Notes: generated by a model from the letters alone, not told the origin. A stretch of DNA of 64,000 nt from Streptomyces albicerus (GCF_008905045.1 NZ_VWMY01000053.1:17640-81639); one strand, 5' to 3'; positions 1-9,458 are shown, counted from the stretch's first letter. Numbers and translations: made by a program.

Positions 1-1293
1 GTCGAGGACCATCCCCGTTTCTTCACGGGCTTCCTGACGTCGCCTCAGGTGGCGTCGGCGGGTCTGCTCGCGGTGGCGGACGTAGCGGGCGCGCGCTACT
101 ACCAGCGGCAACTGCGGGCGTCCCTGGACCCGGTGGTCACGGGCAACGGCGACCGGCTGCGCTTCGAGTCCTTCTCCGGCTGCGGTGGGGTGTACGCGCG
201 TCTGGACGTGCTGGACGCGGGCCTGGACGGCGGCGAGGTGGGCCACGGCACGACGAACGTCGACGTCAACAACCCGCTGCGGGAAGCGCTGTCGAGGATC
301 GGCTCCGACGATCCGCTGCATCTTCGCGTCGGCCCGGACGAACTGGCCGTGACCACCCTGGACGGACCGGTCGTGGAGAAGAAGGTGCCGCTGCCGGACC
401 GCTGGCTGCGCGGTTTCGCCGAGGCCCAGGTGATAGCGGCCGGCTTCGATCTGCGGGCCGAGCTGCCCGCGCCGGAGGCCGTGCGGTTCCTGCGCTCGCT
501 GCCCCGTTCCACCGCGCGCAGCGCTTCCCGGGGCGCACGGTGGGTCGTGCCGGCGGGGCGCGGTCTGCGGCCCACGACCCGGCCGGTGCCCGGAGCGGTG
601 TGTCTGCCGGGCCCGGAGCGGCTGATCGCGCTCCAAAGGGTGCTTCGTCATGCGACGGCCCTGCGGGTGTACGGTCCCTCGCTCGCCGGGGACGCCGCGG
701 CGGCCAGTGCCTGGGAGGTCGTACTGCCCGGGATGCGGCTCACTCTGACGCTGTCCCCGGAGGCTTCGCGCGGCTTCTCCGGTGAGGGCGGCGTCCTGGA
801 CGCACTGGCCACCGACGAGGCGGCCGAGGACGCGGAGCTGATCGCGGTACTCCTGGCCTGGGAGCCCCGGATCGACGTCGGGGATCTGTCCGCCGCCTCG
901 GGACTGCCGGCCGAGCGGGTGCGGGCCGCCCTGGTGCGCCTGGGCACATCGGGGCGCGTGGGGTACGACACGGCGGAGGCGGCCTACTTCCACCGCGAAC
1001 TGCCGTATGACGCCGAGCGCGTGGAGCGGCACAACCCGCGCCTGCGGGCGGCCCGGGCTCTCGTCGCGGAGGGCGCGGTGGCCCTGGACGGCGCTCTCGG
1101 CACGGTGACGGCGCAGGACGGGCATGTGCACCGGGTGCGCGACGACGCGGGGGTGCTGAGCTGCAGCTGCCTGTGGTGGGCCAAGTACCGGGGCGGGCGA
1201 GGGCCGTGCAAGCACGCGCTCGCGGTGCGGATGGCCCGCCGGGCAGCGGTCGGTGGACGGACGGAGATTCTGGTCGACGGGGGTGTGCGATGA
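1..1293 (+). CDS. SWIM zinc-finger domain protein (5' end outside window)
   Basis: The frame is open from base 1, so the start lies a few codons upstream. The first GTG inside the window, at 49, is probably not the real start because the sequence before it (DHPRFFTGFL) already looks like the family N-terminus. Near the C-terminus, the Cys-x-Cys and Cys-x-His residues of SCSCLWWAK...GPCKHAL form a SWIM zinc finger, a fold used for DNA or protein binding. The rest has no catalytic motif that I recognise. The stop overlaps the start of the next gene by four bases (ATGA), which implies translational coupling. In streptomycetes this SWIM/DUF6493 pair commonly sits together; the function is unknown. 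Confidence 0.8.
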   Translation, partial: VEDHPRFFTGFLTSPQVASAGLLAVADVAGARYYQRQLRASLDPVVTGNGDRLRFESFSGCGGVYARLDVLDAGLDGGEVGHGTTNVDVNNPLREALSRIGSDDPLHLRVGPDELAVTTLDGPVVEKKVPLPDRWLRGFAEAQVIAAGFDLRAELPAPEAVRFLRSLPRSTARSASRGARWVVPAGRGLRPTTRPVPGAVCLPGPERLIALQRVLRHATALRVYGPSLAGDAAAASAWEVVLPGMRLTLTLSPEASRGFSGEGGVLDALATDEAAEDAELIAVLLAWEPRIDVGDLSAASGLPAERVRAALVRLGTSGRVGYDTAEAAYFHRELPYDAERVERHNPRLRAARALVAEGAVALDGALGTVTAQDGHVHRVRDDAGVLSCSCLWWAKYRGGRGPCKHALAVRMARRAAVGGRTEILVDGGVR

Positions 1294-3950
1294 GTGGTGC
1301 GGTGCCGGTGAGTGAAGCGTTGCTGATGGCCGTGCGGGCGGGGCGGACGGGTGAGGCCGCGGGGCTGCTGGACGGGATGACGGATGCCGAACGACGGGCC
1401 TGTCTGCCCGCGTTGAAGGATCTCCGCAAGGAGCTGCGCACCGCGCCCTGGGACGCCGTGTCCCGCAAGGCGTATCCCACCCTGCACGCGGCCGGTGCGG
1501 CATGCCACACGGGAGCGGCCGGGGCGGCGGCCTGGCTCACCGCCGCCGACATGCGCTGGTCCCAGGCGTCTCCCGGAGTGCTTCTCCATGTACTGGGCGA
1601 TCGGGAGCGTGACTGGCTGGGCGATGTCGCGCAGCGGCTCGCCCAACGCCCGGAGACCGCCCAGGTGCCCTACGAGCTGATGTCGGGCCTCGTCCGGCTG
1701 TCCGGCTGCGCGGTGCCGACGACGGAGACCTACGTACTGGGCTGGGTCGAGCAGGTCGGCAGTCTGTGGCAGCGCGGTGACACCATCCTGCAGCGGCTTC
1801 GCCAGGACCCGTACACGGCCGAGCTGGTCACCGCGCTCTTCGAGATCCCCGACATCGGCGGCCGCCTGAGCTGGCTGTTCGGTGACGGTCCGGACAGCTG
1901 GCCCCACGCGCTCGCGCAGCTCACTCGGGAGGGCACTCTCGGCCGGAAGGCCATGGTCGACGCCTGCGTGGCCCGGCTGCTGCGCGGCGGTGCCCCGGCC
2001 GAACACCGGGTGTTCCTGCGACTGTTGACCGCCCTGGAGCTGACCAGCGAGGAGGAGCGGGAGCGCGCCGCGGACTGGCTGGTGCTCGCCGCCGGTGCGG
2101 TGGCCACCGTGGCGTCGCACGCCCAGTCGGTGCTCGGCGCCCTGGCGCTGGCCGGTGAGTTGACGCCCCGGCAGCTCGCCGAGATGTCCGAAGGCGTGCT
2201 GTTCCGCACGGAGAAGAAGCTGGTGCGGGCCCAGCTCGTGCTCCTCGGGAAGGTGCTCCGGCGCGACCGGTCGAGCGTGGCCGAGCTGCTGCCCGCGGTG
2301 GCGCAGGCCTTCGGACACGAGGACACGGACGTGCAGCAGCGCGCACTGAAGCTGGTCGAGCGGCACCTCGACATGGCGCCGTTGGAGGCGCGGGGCGAAG
2401 TGGCCGACGCGGCCGGGCAGTTGAGCCCTGGGCTCCGCGCGCGGGCCACGGAACTGCTGGGTCTGGACGAGACCGACCTGGCGCCTGAGCCCTACGTGGA
2501 GTTGCTGCCGCCCGTGCCGGAGCCGAAGCGGCTCGCGGCCGCGCCGGACTCGATGGCCGAGCTGGCCGAGGAGGTCGGGGTCCTGCTCGTGTCCGGCGGC
2601 GACGTGGCGACGTTCGAGCGGGCCCTGGACGGCCTCGTGCGGCACGCCTACCGGGACCGGGATGCGTTGGCCGAGGCCCTGAAGCCAGTGGTGGCCCGGC
2701 GCTGGTGGATCGACGCCGATCCCCAGTACGTCTCGACGGACGCGTACTTCCACGAGAGTCCGCACGGTCTGGAGGTCGTCCTCGCGACCCTGCTGGGCCG
2801 GGTCCGTACGGCCACGCTCCACAGGGCCGTTCAGCACGGGCTCTTGGCGGACCCCTGCGTGCACAGCGCGCTGTCCGCCGCCCTCAACGCCCGCTTGTGG
2901 GAGGCGGCCCACCGGGTGCGCACCGATCCGCTGCCGTTCCTGCTGGCCACGCCCACCTGGGGTTCGGGGCTCCTGGAGCCGGACGAGCTGGTGGCCCGCC
3001 TCGACCAGTACCGCCGGCTCGGCGCCCGGCCCGGCGCGGCCGACTTCACACAGGCACTGCTGCGGGTGCGGCGCGACGACCGTGCAGCGGCCGCTGCCGC
3101 CGCCGAGCGGGCCGGTGCGCTCGGCACGGCGGAGGGAGACCGCCTGGCCCGGTGGCTCACGGCCGCCGGCCCGTCCTTGCCCATGAGTGGACGGCGGACC
3201 TCGGGGGTGCGCATCCTGGTCGAGCTCAGCGAGCTCGACGGGTTGCCGGAGGACCTCCCGCCCACGTTCCGTCGGCTAGGGCAGCCCGTGTCCGTGTTCA
3301 TGGTCCGCAAGTACTGCCCCCACTACTGGAACCAGGCCGACCGGCAGCACTGGCTGGCCGTCGTGCCCGGGCGGCGGGAGTTGATGGCCGCGCGGGTGCT
3401 GCGCGAGCTCTCCACTGTCGCCGTGGAAGGCACGCGGGGCGATGCCGCCGTGCTGCCGCTGATCGCCGAGGCGGAGGGCGAGGCGGGTGAAGCCGTGCAC
3501 CTCTGTGTTGCGTACGGGCTGGGCGCGCGCCACCCGGAGGACCGGCTCAGCGCAGTGGACGCCCTGCTGGTCCTGGCCGCGCGGGGACAGCTGGACGCCG
3601 AGCGGCTCGGTGCGGATCTGGGGCAGCTGGTCCGGCGCGGGGCGGTGAAGCCACTGCGGCTCGCCGAGTCCGTACGGACCGCGGCGACGACCGGCGCGTA
3701 CGCCACCGTCTGGGCGATACTCCGGGCCGCGCTGCCCGTGCTGCTCGCGGACCTCGCCACGGATGGCGCCGCACCGTCCGCCCGCGGGTTCGGGGAGCTG
3801 CTGGCCGTCGCCGCCGAGTGCGCCGAACGGACCGGGGCGCGCGGCGGTCTGGCACACCTCGCGCAGACGGCGGACCGGCGCGGTTCGTCCCGGCTCGTCA
3901 CCCAGGCCCGCCGGCTGCGTGCGACGCTGGATCAGGCGGCGGCCGCCTGA
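1290..3950 (+). CDS. DUF6493-like large protein coupled to the SWIM gene
   Basis: 886 residues. The start ATG at 1290 overlaps the upstream stop (ATGA). The protein is Ala/Leu/Arg-rich and mostly helical-looking, with many short repeated helix pairs reminiscent of HEAT-type solenoids; I see no signal peptide, membrane segment or enzymatic motif. The N-terminus (LLMAVRAGRTGEAAGLL, then DAERRACLPALKDLR) resembles the DUF6493 family found next to SWIM proteins. A scaffold or binding role with the SWIM partner is inferred from the coupling only. A 9-bp tandem repeat follows closely downstream. Confidence 0.7.
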   Translation: MSGAVPVSEALLMAVRAGRTGEAAGLLDGMTDAERRACLPALKDLRKELRTAPWDAVSRKAYPTLHAAGAACHTGAAGAAAWLTAADMRWSQASPGVLLHVLGDRERDWLGDVAQRLAQRPETAQVPYELMSGLVRLSGCAVPTTETYVLGWVEQVGSLWQRGDTILQRLRQDPYTAELVTALFEIPDIGGRLSWLFGDGPDSWPHALAQLTREGTLGRKAMVDACVARLLRGGAPAEHRVFLRLLTALELTSEEERERAADWLVLAAGAVATVASHAQSVLGALALAGELTPRQLAEMSEGVLFRTEKKLVRAQLVLLGKVLRRDRSSVAELLPAVAQAFGHEDTDVQQRALKLVERHLDMAPLEARGEVADAAGQLSPGLRARATELLGLDETDLAPEPYVELLPPVPEPKRLAAAPDSMAELAEEVGVLLVSGGDVATFERALDGLVRHAYRDRDALAEALKPVVARRWWIDADPQYVSTDAYFHESPHGLEVVLATLLGRVRTATLHRAVQHGLLADPCVHSALSAALNARLWEAAHRVRTDPLPFLLATPTWGSGLLEPDELVARLDQYRRLGARPGAADFTQALLRVRRDDRAAAAAAAERAGALGTAEGDRLARWLTAAGPSLPMSGRRTSGVRILVELSELDGLPEDLPPTFRRLGQPVSVFMVRKYCPHYWNQADRQHWLAVVPGRRELMAARVLRELSTVAVEGTRGDAAVLPLIAEAEGEAGEAVHLCVAYGLGARHPEDRLSAVDALLVLAARGQLDAERLGADLGQLVRRGAVKPLRLAESVRTAATTGAYATVWAILRAALPVLLADLATDGAAPSARGFGELLAVAAECAERTGARGGLAHLAQTADRRGSSRLVTQARRLRATLDQAAAA

Positions 3951-3981
3951 CGCCAGAGCCCAACGCCCGTGCCCGGTCAGA

Positions 3982-4044
3982 CCGTTCAGGCCGTTCAGGC
4001 CGTTCAGGCCGTTCAGGCCGTTCAGGCCGTTCAGGCCGTTCACC
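3982..4044. repeat. 9-bp tandem repeat, about seven units
   Basis: Six perfect head-to-tail copies of CCGTTCAGG plus a seventh ending CCGTTCACC lie in the gap after the DUF6493 gene. Because the unit is a multiple of three, the reverse strand reads as a run of Asn-Gly-Leu, but nothing supports translation. It is a likely copy-number-variable locus. Confidence 0.9.
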
Positions 4045-4164
4045 TGAGCGTTCAGTTCGCACCAAAGACTCGTAAAAAATGCAGCAAAGGGGGCAGAAGC
4101 ATACTTAACCGATCAGTCACAAAGCGTTCGTGATCACGCAACACCCGTCCTGCACAGTGGCTGT

Positions 4165-5619
4165 ATGACTCAAGACATGTCTGATGTGACGCGTGCGAAA
4201 AACGGCAGGCCGGTCCACCACTGGCGCCGGGATCTCGTCGAACTGGCCGCGCTGTTCACGGCGGTGGCGGTCGCCGACGCCGTGGCGAACCTGATCGGGC
4301 ACGGCCCCGACGGCCCCACCCTGCTCGCGATCTCGGCGGTCGTGCTGGTCGCCACGGCCGGATTCCACACATGGTGGGCACGACGCCACGGCCACGCCCC
4401 GCCGACGCGCGATACCGGCACCCGGCCGACCGCAGCAGTGCGGAAGGCCGGGGCATCCGCGGCGGACCCGGCCACGCCGGAGGCCGTCGCCGGGGCGACC
4501 GTGCTCTGGCGGATGCGGACCACCGTGCGGGACGAGCCGGGATCACTGGCCGCGCTGTGCACGGCGCTGGCGGGACGGCAGGTCGACATCCTGAGCCTGC
4601 AGACGCATCCGCTGGCCGAGGGCACCGTGGACGAGTTCCTGCTGCGGGCTCCCGCTCAGGTGGCGGCCTCCGAAGTCACCCGGGCCGTGTCGCAGGCGGG
4701 CGGCGCCGGCACCTGGATCGAGCGGGCCGACGCGCACGACCTGGTGGACGCTCCCACGCGCGTCCTCGGCCTGGCGACGCGCACGGCGTTGGATGCGGCG
4801 GAACTGCCTTTGGCGCTACGGCAGTTGCTGGGGCGGTGCACGATCCGGTCGCTGCCCGCCGCGTCCGTGCGTGGTGACCGCGCGGACGAAGCGGCGCCCG
4901 TCGAGGGGGCGCTCGAGGACACCGTGATGCGGCTGCGCGCACCGGAAGGCGGAGTGATCACTGTGGAGCGGCCGTATCTGCCGTTCACGCCCACCGAGTT
5001 CGCGCGGGCCCGGGCCCTGGTCGAGCTGGACGCCCGGCTCGGTCCGCGCGTCCCCCGCAGCAAGGACGTACTGACCCTGTCCCAGGGCAACGCCATCACG
5101 GTGCGCCGCGCCGACGCCGGTGACGTCGACGCCGCGAAGGCCATGCACGAGCGGTGCTCGCCGCGCACGCTGAGCATGCGCTACCACGGGCCGATCGGCG
5201 ACGCCGACAAGTACCTCAACCACCTTCTCAGCCCCCGCTTCGGGCGCACGCTCGCCGCGCAGACCGCCTCCGGGCGCCTCGTCGCGCTCGGCCATCTCCT
5301 CTGGGACGGCGACGAGACGGAGATCGCGCTTCTCGTCGAGGACGACTGGCAGCGGCGCGGTATCGGCAGCGAGCTGCTCGGCCGCCTGGTGACGATGGCC
5401 GTCGAGGCCGGCTGCGAGAGCGTGTACGTCGTCACGCAGTCGTCCAACACCGGCATGGTCGCCGCGATGCGCGGTCTCGACCTCCCTCTCGACTACCAGA
5501 TCGAGGAAGGCACGCTCGTGATCACGGCCCGCCTGGACGCGACGCCGGTGAAGTCGCGGCTGCCGTACGACGAGGTCCAGGAGCACGAGCCCGAGCACGA
5601 GCACTCCGTGCGGGACTGA
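4165..5619 (+). CDS. GNAT acetyltransferase with membrane and ACT-like N-terminal regions
   Basis: 484 residues. Two hydrophobic stretches (about 25-47 and 52-70) suggest a membrane-anchored N-terminus. Residues about 112-190 resemble an ACT regulatory domain (RTTVRDEPGSLAALCTAL is the ligand-loop pattern). Residues about 310-465 form a GNAT N-acetyltransferase with the acetyl-CoA loop QRRGIGS near residue 396. This suggests an acetyltransferase, perhaps acting on a protein or metabolite, gated by a small ligand such as an amino acid; that is inference. The start ATG at 4165 follows an AT-richer gap of about 120 bp that probably holds the promoter. The gene stands alone and ends at a strong hairpin shared with the convergent gene. 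Confidence 0.8.
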   Translation: MTQDMSDVTRAKNGRPVHHWRRDLVELAALFTAVAVADAVANLIGHGPDGPTLLAISAVVLVATAGFHTWWARRHGHAPPTRDTGTRPTAAVRKAGASAADPATPEAVAGATVLWRMRTTVRDEPGSLAALCTALAGRQVDILSLQTHPLAEGTVDEFLLRAPAQVAASEVTRAVSQAGGAGTWIERADAHDLVDAPTRVLGLATRTALDAAELPLALRQLLGRCTIRSLPAASVRGDRADEAAPVEGALEDTVMRLRAPEGGVITVERPYLPFTPTEFARARALVELDARLGPRVPRSKDVLTLSQGNAITVRRADAGDVDAAKAMHERCSPRTLSMRYHGPIGDADKYLNHLLSPRFGRTLAAQTASGRLVALGHLLWDGDETEIALLVEDDWQRRGIGSELLGRLVTMAVEAGCESVYVVTQSSNTGMVAAMRGLDLPLDYQIEEGTLVITARLDATPVKSRLPYDEVQEHEPEHEHSVRD

Positions 5620-5669
5620 CTGAGAGGCTGAGAGGCTGAGAGGACGAGCGAACTGCTCGTCCCGCGACG

Positions 5670-5706
5670 GCGGCAGGCCCCGGCGAACCACGCCGGGGCC
5701 TGCCGC
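5670..5706. terminator. Bidirectional hairpin between convergent genes
   Basis: A perfect 16-bp stem (GCGGCAGGCCCCGGCG and its complement) with a 5-base loop lies between the acetyltransferase and the convergent trans-sulfuration gene. An 8-bp repeat (CTGAGAGG, about three copies) lies just before it, at 5619-5644. There is no U-run, as is usual in streptomycetes. Confidence 0.75.
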
Positions 5707-5797
5707 GGTACCGATCTTCTCCGTACTGGTCTTCTCCGTACCGGACTTCTCCGTACCGTTCTCCCCCCGGGCCGCCTTCGGCGAGGCGGCGGGTGCG

Positions 5798-7039
5798 TCA
5801 GCGCAAGGCGGGCTTCCGCAAGCCACCGCTCCCCCGCCCCGCCCCCAATGCCCCATCCAGATCCCGCCAAAGATCCTCCACGTCCTCCAGCCCCACCGAC
5901 AGCCGCAACAGCCGGTCGCTGACCCCACTCCCCCGCCGGTCCTCCGCGTCGACGATGCGATGACTGATCGAGGCCGGATGCTGGATCAGTGTGTCGACGC
6001 TGCCGAGGCTCACCGCCGGAGTGATGAGGCGAACGGAGGCGATCACCTCGTGGGGATCGCCATGGATCTCGAAGGCGATCATGGCGCCGCCGAGCCGCGG
6101 ATAGTGGACGCGGGCGACGCGCGGGTCGGCGGCGAGACGGCGGGCCAGTTCCGCGGCGTTCGAGGAGGCGGCCCGGACGCGTACGGGCAGCGTCGACAGC
6201 CCGCGCAGCAGCAGATAACCGGCGAGCGGATGCAGCACACCTCCCGTGGCGAACCTGACCTGCCGCAGCCGCCCGGCGAACTCCTCGTCACAGGCCACCA
6301 CGCCGGCCATCACGTCACCATGCCCGCCCAGGTACTTGGTGGCGCTGTGCAGCACGAGCCGCGCACCCGACTCGACAGGCCGTTGCAGCACCGGCGTGGC
6401 GAAGGTGTTGTCGGCGAGCAGCGGAACGCTCCCGCAGGCGTGGGCGATCGCCCGCAGATCCAGTTCGGCGAGCGTCGGATTGGCGGGTGACTCGACGAGG
6501 ACCAGACCGGTGTCCGGCCGCAGGGCGTCCTCGATGCCCGCCGGATCGACCCATGTCACCTCGGACCCGAGCAGCCCGGCCGTCAACAGGTGGTCGCTGC
6601 ATCCGTACAGGGGCCGGACGGCCACGACATGGCGCAGGCCCATGGCGTTCCGTACGAGCAGCACGGCGCTCAGCGCGGCCATGCCGCTCGCGAACGCGAC
6701 CGCGCTCTCGGTGCCCTCCAGCCGCGCGAGAGCGGTCTCGAACCGGGCGACGGTCGGGTTGCCCAGCCGGCCGTAGACCGGCGGCCCCTCCGGCTCGGCC
6801 CCGTCCGTGGCGAAGGCGTCGATACGAGCTGCCTCGCCCCGACTGTCGTACGACGGATACGTCGTGGACAGGTCGATCGGCGGGGCGTGCAGCCCCTGCC
6901 GGGCGAGGTCGTCCCGCCCGGCATGCACGGCTTCGGTGGCCAGGGCGCGCGCACCGGTCCCCATCGCCTTGGCCGTCGCCTGGCCCGTTTCCTCTACGTC
7001 ATCACACGCGTCGCGCACATCAATGCTGCCGAAGTCCAT
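5798..7039 (-). CDS. PLP-dependent trans-sulfuration enzyme (cystathionine gamma-synthase/lyase family)
   Basis: Up to 413 residues. This is a fold-type I PLP enzyme of the Cys/Met metabolism family. The pattern YGRLGNPTVARFE near the N-terminus, the substrate-loop YGCSDH, NPT, the cofactor Asp region LLADNTF and the Schiff-base lysine in SATKYLGGHGD are all present. Family members make or break C-S bonds in cysteine/methionine metabolism; gamma-lyase and gamma-synthase cannot be told apart here. The start is uncertain: ATG at 7039 is chosen, but family-like sequence starts near ATG 6964 (MGTGARALATEAVHAG). The gene diverges from an Lrp/AsnC regulator 60 bp away, which probably controls it. 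Confidence 0.85.
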   Translation of the reverse strand: MDFGSIDVRDACDDVEETGQATAKAMGTGARALATEAVHAGRDDLARQGLHAPPIDLSTTYPSYDSRGEAARIDAFATDGAEPEGPPVYGRLGNPTVARFETALARLEGTESAVAFASGMAALSAVLLVRNAMGLRHVVAVRPLYGCSDHLLTAGLLGSEVTWVDPAGIEDALRPDTGLVLVESPANPTLAELDLRAIAHACGSVPLLADNTFATPVLQRPVESGARLVLHSATKYLGGHGDVMAGVVACDEEFAGRLRQVRFATGGVLHPLAGYLLLRGLSTLPVRVRAASSNAAELARRLAADPRVARVHYPRLGGAMIAFEIHGDPHEVIASVRLITPAVSLGSVDTLIQHPASISHRIVDAEDRRGSGVSDRLLRLSVGLEDVEDLWRDLDGALGAGRGSGGLRKPALR

Positions 7040-7099
7040 ACCCAGCAGCCTGAACACTCAACGGACTATGAGCACGGAATCCCGTGTTACGTTCGATCC

Positions 7100-7678
7100 A
7101 TGGCCGAATCTGTCGTACTGGACCCGGTGGATCTCCATCTTCTGCGGTTGCTGCAGAACGACGCCCGGACCACCTACCGCGATCTCGCCGCACAGGTCGG
7201 CGTCGCGCCCTCGACCTGCCTGGACCGGGTGACCCGGCTGCGCCGCTCGGGCGTGATCCTCGGCCATCAGCTGCGGCTCGATCCGGCCAAGCTGGGGCGG
7301 GGTCTCGAGGCACTGCTGTCCGTGCAGGTCAGGCCGCATCGGAGGGAGTTGGTCGGGCCGTTCGTGGAGCGGATCAGGGCGCTGCCGGAGTCCCGTACCG
7401 TCTTCCACCTCACCGGGCCCGACGACTATCTCGTGCATGTCGCGGTCGCGGACATGGCGGATCTGCAGCGGCTGGTCCTCGACGAGTTCACCGCGCACCG
7501 CGAGGTGGCCCGCGTGGAGACCCGGCTGATCTTCCAGCAGTGGGACTGCGGCCCTCTGCTGCCGCCCGGCCCGCGCACCGGCACCGGCACCGGCACCGGC
7601 ACCGGCACGAGCGCAGGCACGGGCACGGGCCCGAGCGCAGGAGTAGGAACAGGAACGGGCACGCCGGAATCCGGCTGA
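7100..7678 (+). CDS. Lrp/AsnC-family regulator with Gly-Thr repeat tail
   Basis: 192 residues. An N-terminal winged helix-turn-helix (LDPVDLHLLRLLQNDARTTY then APSTCLDRVTRLR) is followed by a RAM ligand-binding domain (HLTGPDDYLVHVAV). Such regulators sense amino acids and usually control the divergent neighbour, here the trans-sulfuration gene, so a role in cysteine or methionine homeostasis is likely. ATG 7100 is chosen because the HTH begins at once. The last 30 or so residues are a low-complexity Gly/Thr tail encoded by a hexanucleotide repeat, not part of the Lrp fold. Confidence 0.88.
   Translation: MAESVVLDPVDLHLLRLLQNDARTTYRDLAAQVGVAPSTCLDRVTRLRRSGVILGHQLRLDPAKLGRGLEALLSVQVRPHRRELVGPFVERIRALPESRTVFHLTGPDDYLVHVAVADMADLQRLVLDEFTAHREVARVETRLIFQQWDCGPLLPPGPRTGTGTGTGTGTSAGTGTGPSAGVGTGTGTPESG
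7579..7608. repeat. In-frame ACCGGC hexanucleotide repeat
   Basis: Five perfect copies of ACCGGC encode Thr-Gly pairs in the C-terminal tail of the Lrp-type regulator. Degenerate copies continue to about 7660. Confidence 0.9.
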
Positions 7679-7710
7679 CGCGCACGACCTCTCCGTATGA
7701 GGATGGCCGC

Positions 7711-9402
7711 ATGTCAGAGACGAAGAACCCGCTGCCCCGCGAAGTCGCCGACGCCTATGTCGACGAACTCATCGCCCTCGACCCGGTCACCGGCACGTAT
7801 CTCGGCGTGAAGGAGAGTTCGAGCAAGTTGCCCGACACCTCGCCCGCCGGCCAGGAGGCGCTCGCCGAGCTGGCGCGGGCGACGCTGGCGCGGCTCGACG
7901 AGGCGGAGCGGCAGCCGGGCGCGGACAGTGACATCGAGCGCCGCTGCGGACGTCTGCTGCGCGAGCGGCTCTCCGCCGAACTCGCCGTGCACGAGGCCGA
8001 GGAGGGACTGCGATCCGTCGGCAACATGGCCACGGCCGCTCACTCGGTGCGGGAAGTGTTCACCGTGACGCCGACGGAGACGGACGAGGACTGGGCCGCG
8101 ATCGCCGAGCGGCTGCGCGCGGTGCCCACGGCCCTCGACGGCTACCGCGAGTCCCTCGCTCTCGGCCTGGAGCGCAAGCTGTACGCGGGTCCGCGCCCCA
8201 CCGCGACGTTCATCGAGCAGCTCACCGAGTGGTCGGACACGGACGGTTCGGGCCGCGGCTGGTTCGAGGACTTCGCGTCGGCCGGTCCCGAGACCCTGCG
8301 CGCGGAACTCGACGAGGCCGCCCGCGCGGCGACCGCCTCCGTGGTCGCACTGCGCGACTGGATGCGCGACGTGTACGCGCCGGCGATCGAGGGCGCGCCG
8401 GACACGGTGGGCCGCGAGCGGTACGCGCGCTGGTCACGCTACTTCAACGGTACGGATCTCGACCTGGACGAGGCGTACGCGTACGGCTGGGCCGAGTACC
8501 ACCGGCTCCTCGCCGAGATGAAGAAGGAGGCCGAGAAGATCCTGCCTGGCGCCGAGACCCCGTGGGTGGCGCTCGCGTATCTGGACGAGCACGGCCGGCA
8601 CATCGAGGGCGTCGACGAGGTCCGGGCGTGGCTGCAGGGCCTGATGGACCAGGCGATCGAGGAACTGGACGGCACGCACTTCGAACTCGCCGAGCGGGTA
8701 CGGAAGGTGGAGTCCCGCATCGCCCCGCCGGGCAGCGCGGCAGCCCCGTACTACACGGCGCCGTCGGAGGACTTCTCACGCCCCGGCCGTACGTGGCTGC
8801 CGACGATGGGGCTGACCCGCTTCCCGGTGTACGACCTGGTGTCGACCTGGTACCACGAGGGCGTCCCCGGCCATCACCTCCAGCTCGCTCAGTGGGCGCA
8901 CGTCGCGGAGAACCTCTCCCGCTACCAGGCGACCATCGGCGGCGTCAGCGCCAACTGCGAGGGCTGGGCGCTGTACGCGGAGCGGCTCATGGACGAACTC
9001 GGCTACCTCAAGGACGCGGAGGAGCGGCTCGGCTACCTGGACGCCCAGATGATGCGCGCGACCCGCGTCATCGTCGACATCGGCATGCATCTGGAACTGG
9101 AGATTCCGGCAGGCTCCCCCTTCCACCCGGGCGAGCGCTGGACCCCCGAGCTGGCGCAGGAGTTCTTCGGCGCGCACAGCAGCCGCCCGGCGGACTTCGT
9201 GGAGAGCGAGCTGACCCGCTATCTCTCCATCCCCGGCCAGGCCATCGGCTACAAGCTCGGCGAGCGCGCGTGGCTGCTCGGCCGTGAGAACGCCAAGAAG
9301 CGCCACGGCGACGCGTTCGACGCGAAGGCCTGGCACATGGCTGCGCTCTCCCAGGGTTCGCTGGGCCTGGACGACCTGGTGGACGAGCTGTCCCGGCTCT
9401 GA
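7711..9402 (+). CDS. DUF885 family protein (putative metallo-carboxypeptidase)
   Basis: 563 residues. The DUF885 fold resembles gluzincin metallopeptidases. The motif YHEGVPGHHLQLAQ, with the His-Glu pair near residues 382-383 and His-His just after, matches the family metal site, an HExxH-like variant. No signal peptide is visible, so it probably acts in the cytoplasm on peptides or amides; the substrate is unknown. ATG 7711 is preceded by TGAGGAT, and the gene starts 32 bp after the Lrp gene, so the two may share a transcript. An 18-bp stem hairpin follows the stop. Confidence 0.85.
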   Translation: MSETKNPLPREVADAYVDELIALDPVTGTYLGVKESSSKLPDTSPAGQEALAELARATLARLDEAERQPGADSDIERRCGRLLRERLSAELAVHEAEEGLRSVGNMATAAHSVREVFTVTPTETDEDWAAIAERLRAVPTALDGYRESLALGLERKLYAGPRPTATFIEQLTEWSDTDGSGRGWFEDFASAGPETLRAELDEAARAATASVVALRDWMRDVYAPAIEGAPDTVGRERYARWSRYFNGTDLDLDEAYAYGWAEYHRLLAEMKKEAEKILPGAETPWVALAYLDEHGRHIEGVDEVRAWLQGLMDQAIEELDGTHFELAERVRKVESRIAPPGSAAAPYYTAPSEDFSRPGRTWLPTMGLTRFPVYDLVSTWYHEGVPGHHLQLAQWAHVAENLSRYQATIGGVSANCEGWALYAERLMDELGYLKDAEERLGYLDAQMMRATRVIVDIGMHLELEIPAGSPFHPGERWTPELAQEFFGAHSSRPADFVESELTRYLSIPGQAIGYKLGERAWLLGRENAKKRHGDAFDAKAWHMAALSQGSLGLDDLVDELSRL

Positions 9403-9413
9403 TCCGGTACGGG

Positions 9414-9458
9414 GGTCCGGTGGCCGGGCTCAGCGCGCAGGAGCCCGGCCACCGGACC
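9414..9458. terminator. 18-bp perfect stem hairpin between convergent genes
   Basis: GGTCCGGTGGCCGGGCTC pairs with its exact complement across a 9-base loop. It lies between the DUF885 stop and the SDR stop and probably terminates transcription from both sides. Confidence 0.8.

Noticed and set aside
984..2912. Long open frame antisense to the SWIM/DUF6493 genes
   Set aside because: Gln/Arg/His-rich composition with no motif; typical opposite-strand artefact.
3276..4043. Open frame beginning with an Asn-Gly-Leu repeat
   Set aside because: The repeat comes from the 9-bp tandem repeat read backward and the rest is antisense to the DUF6493 gene.
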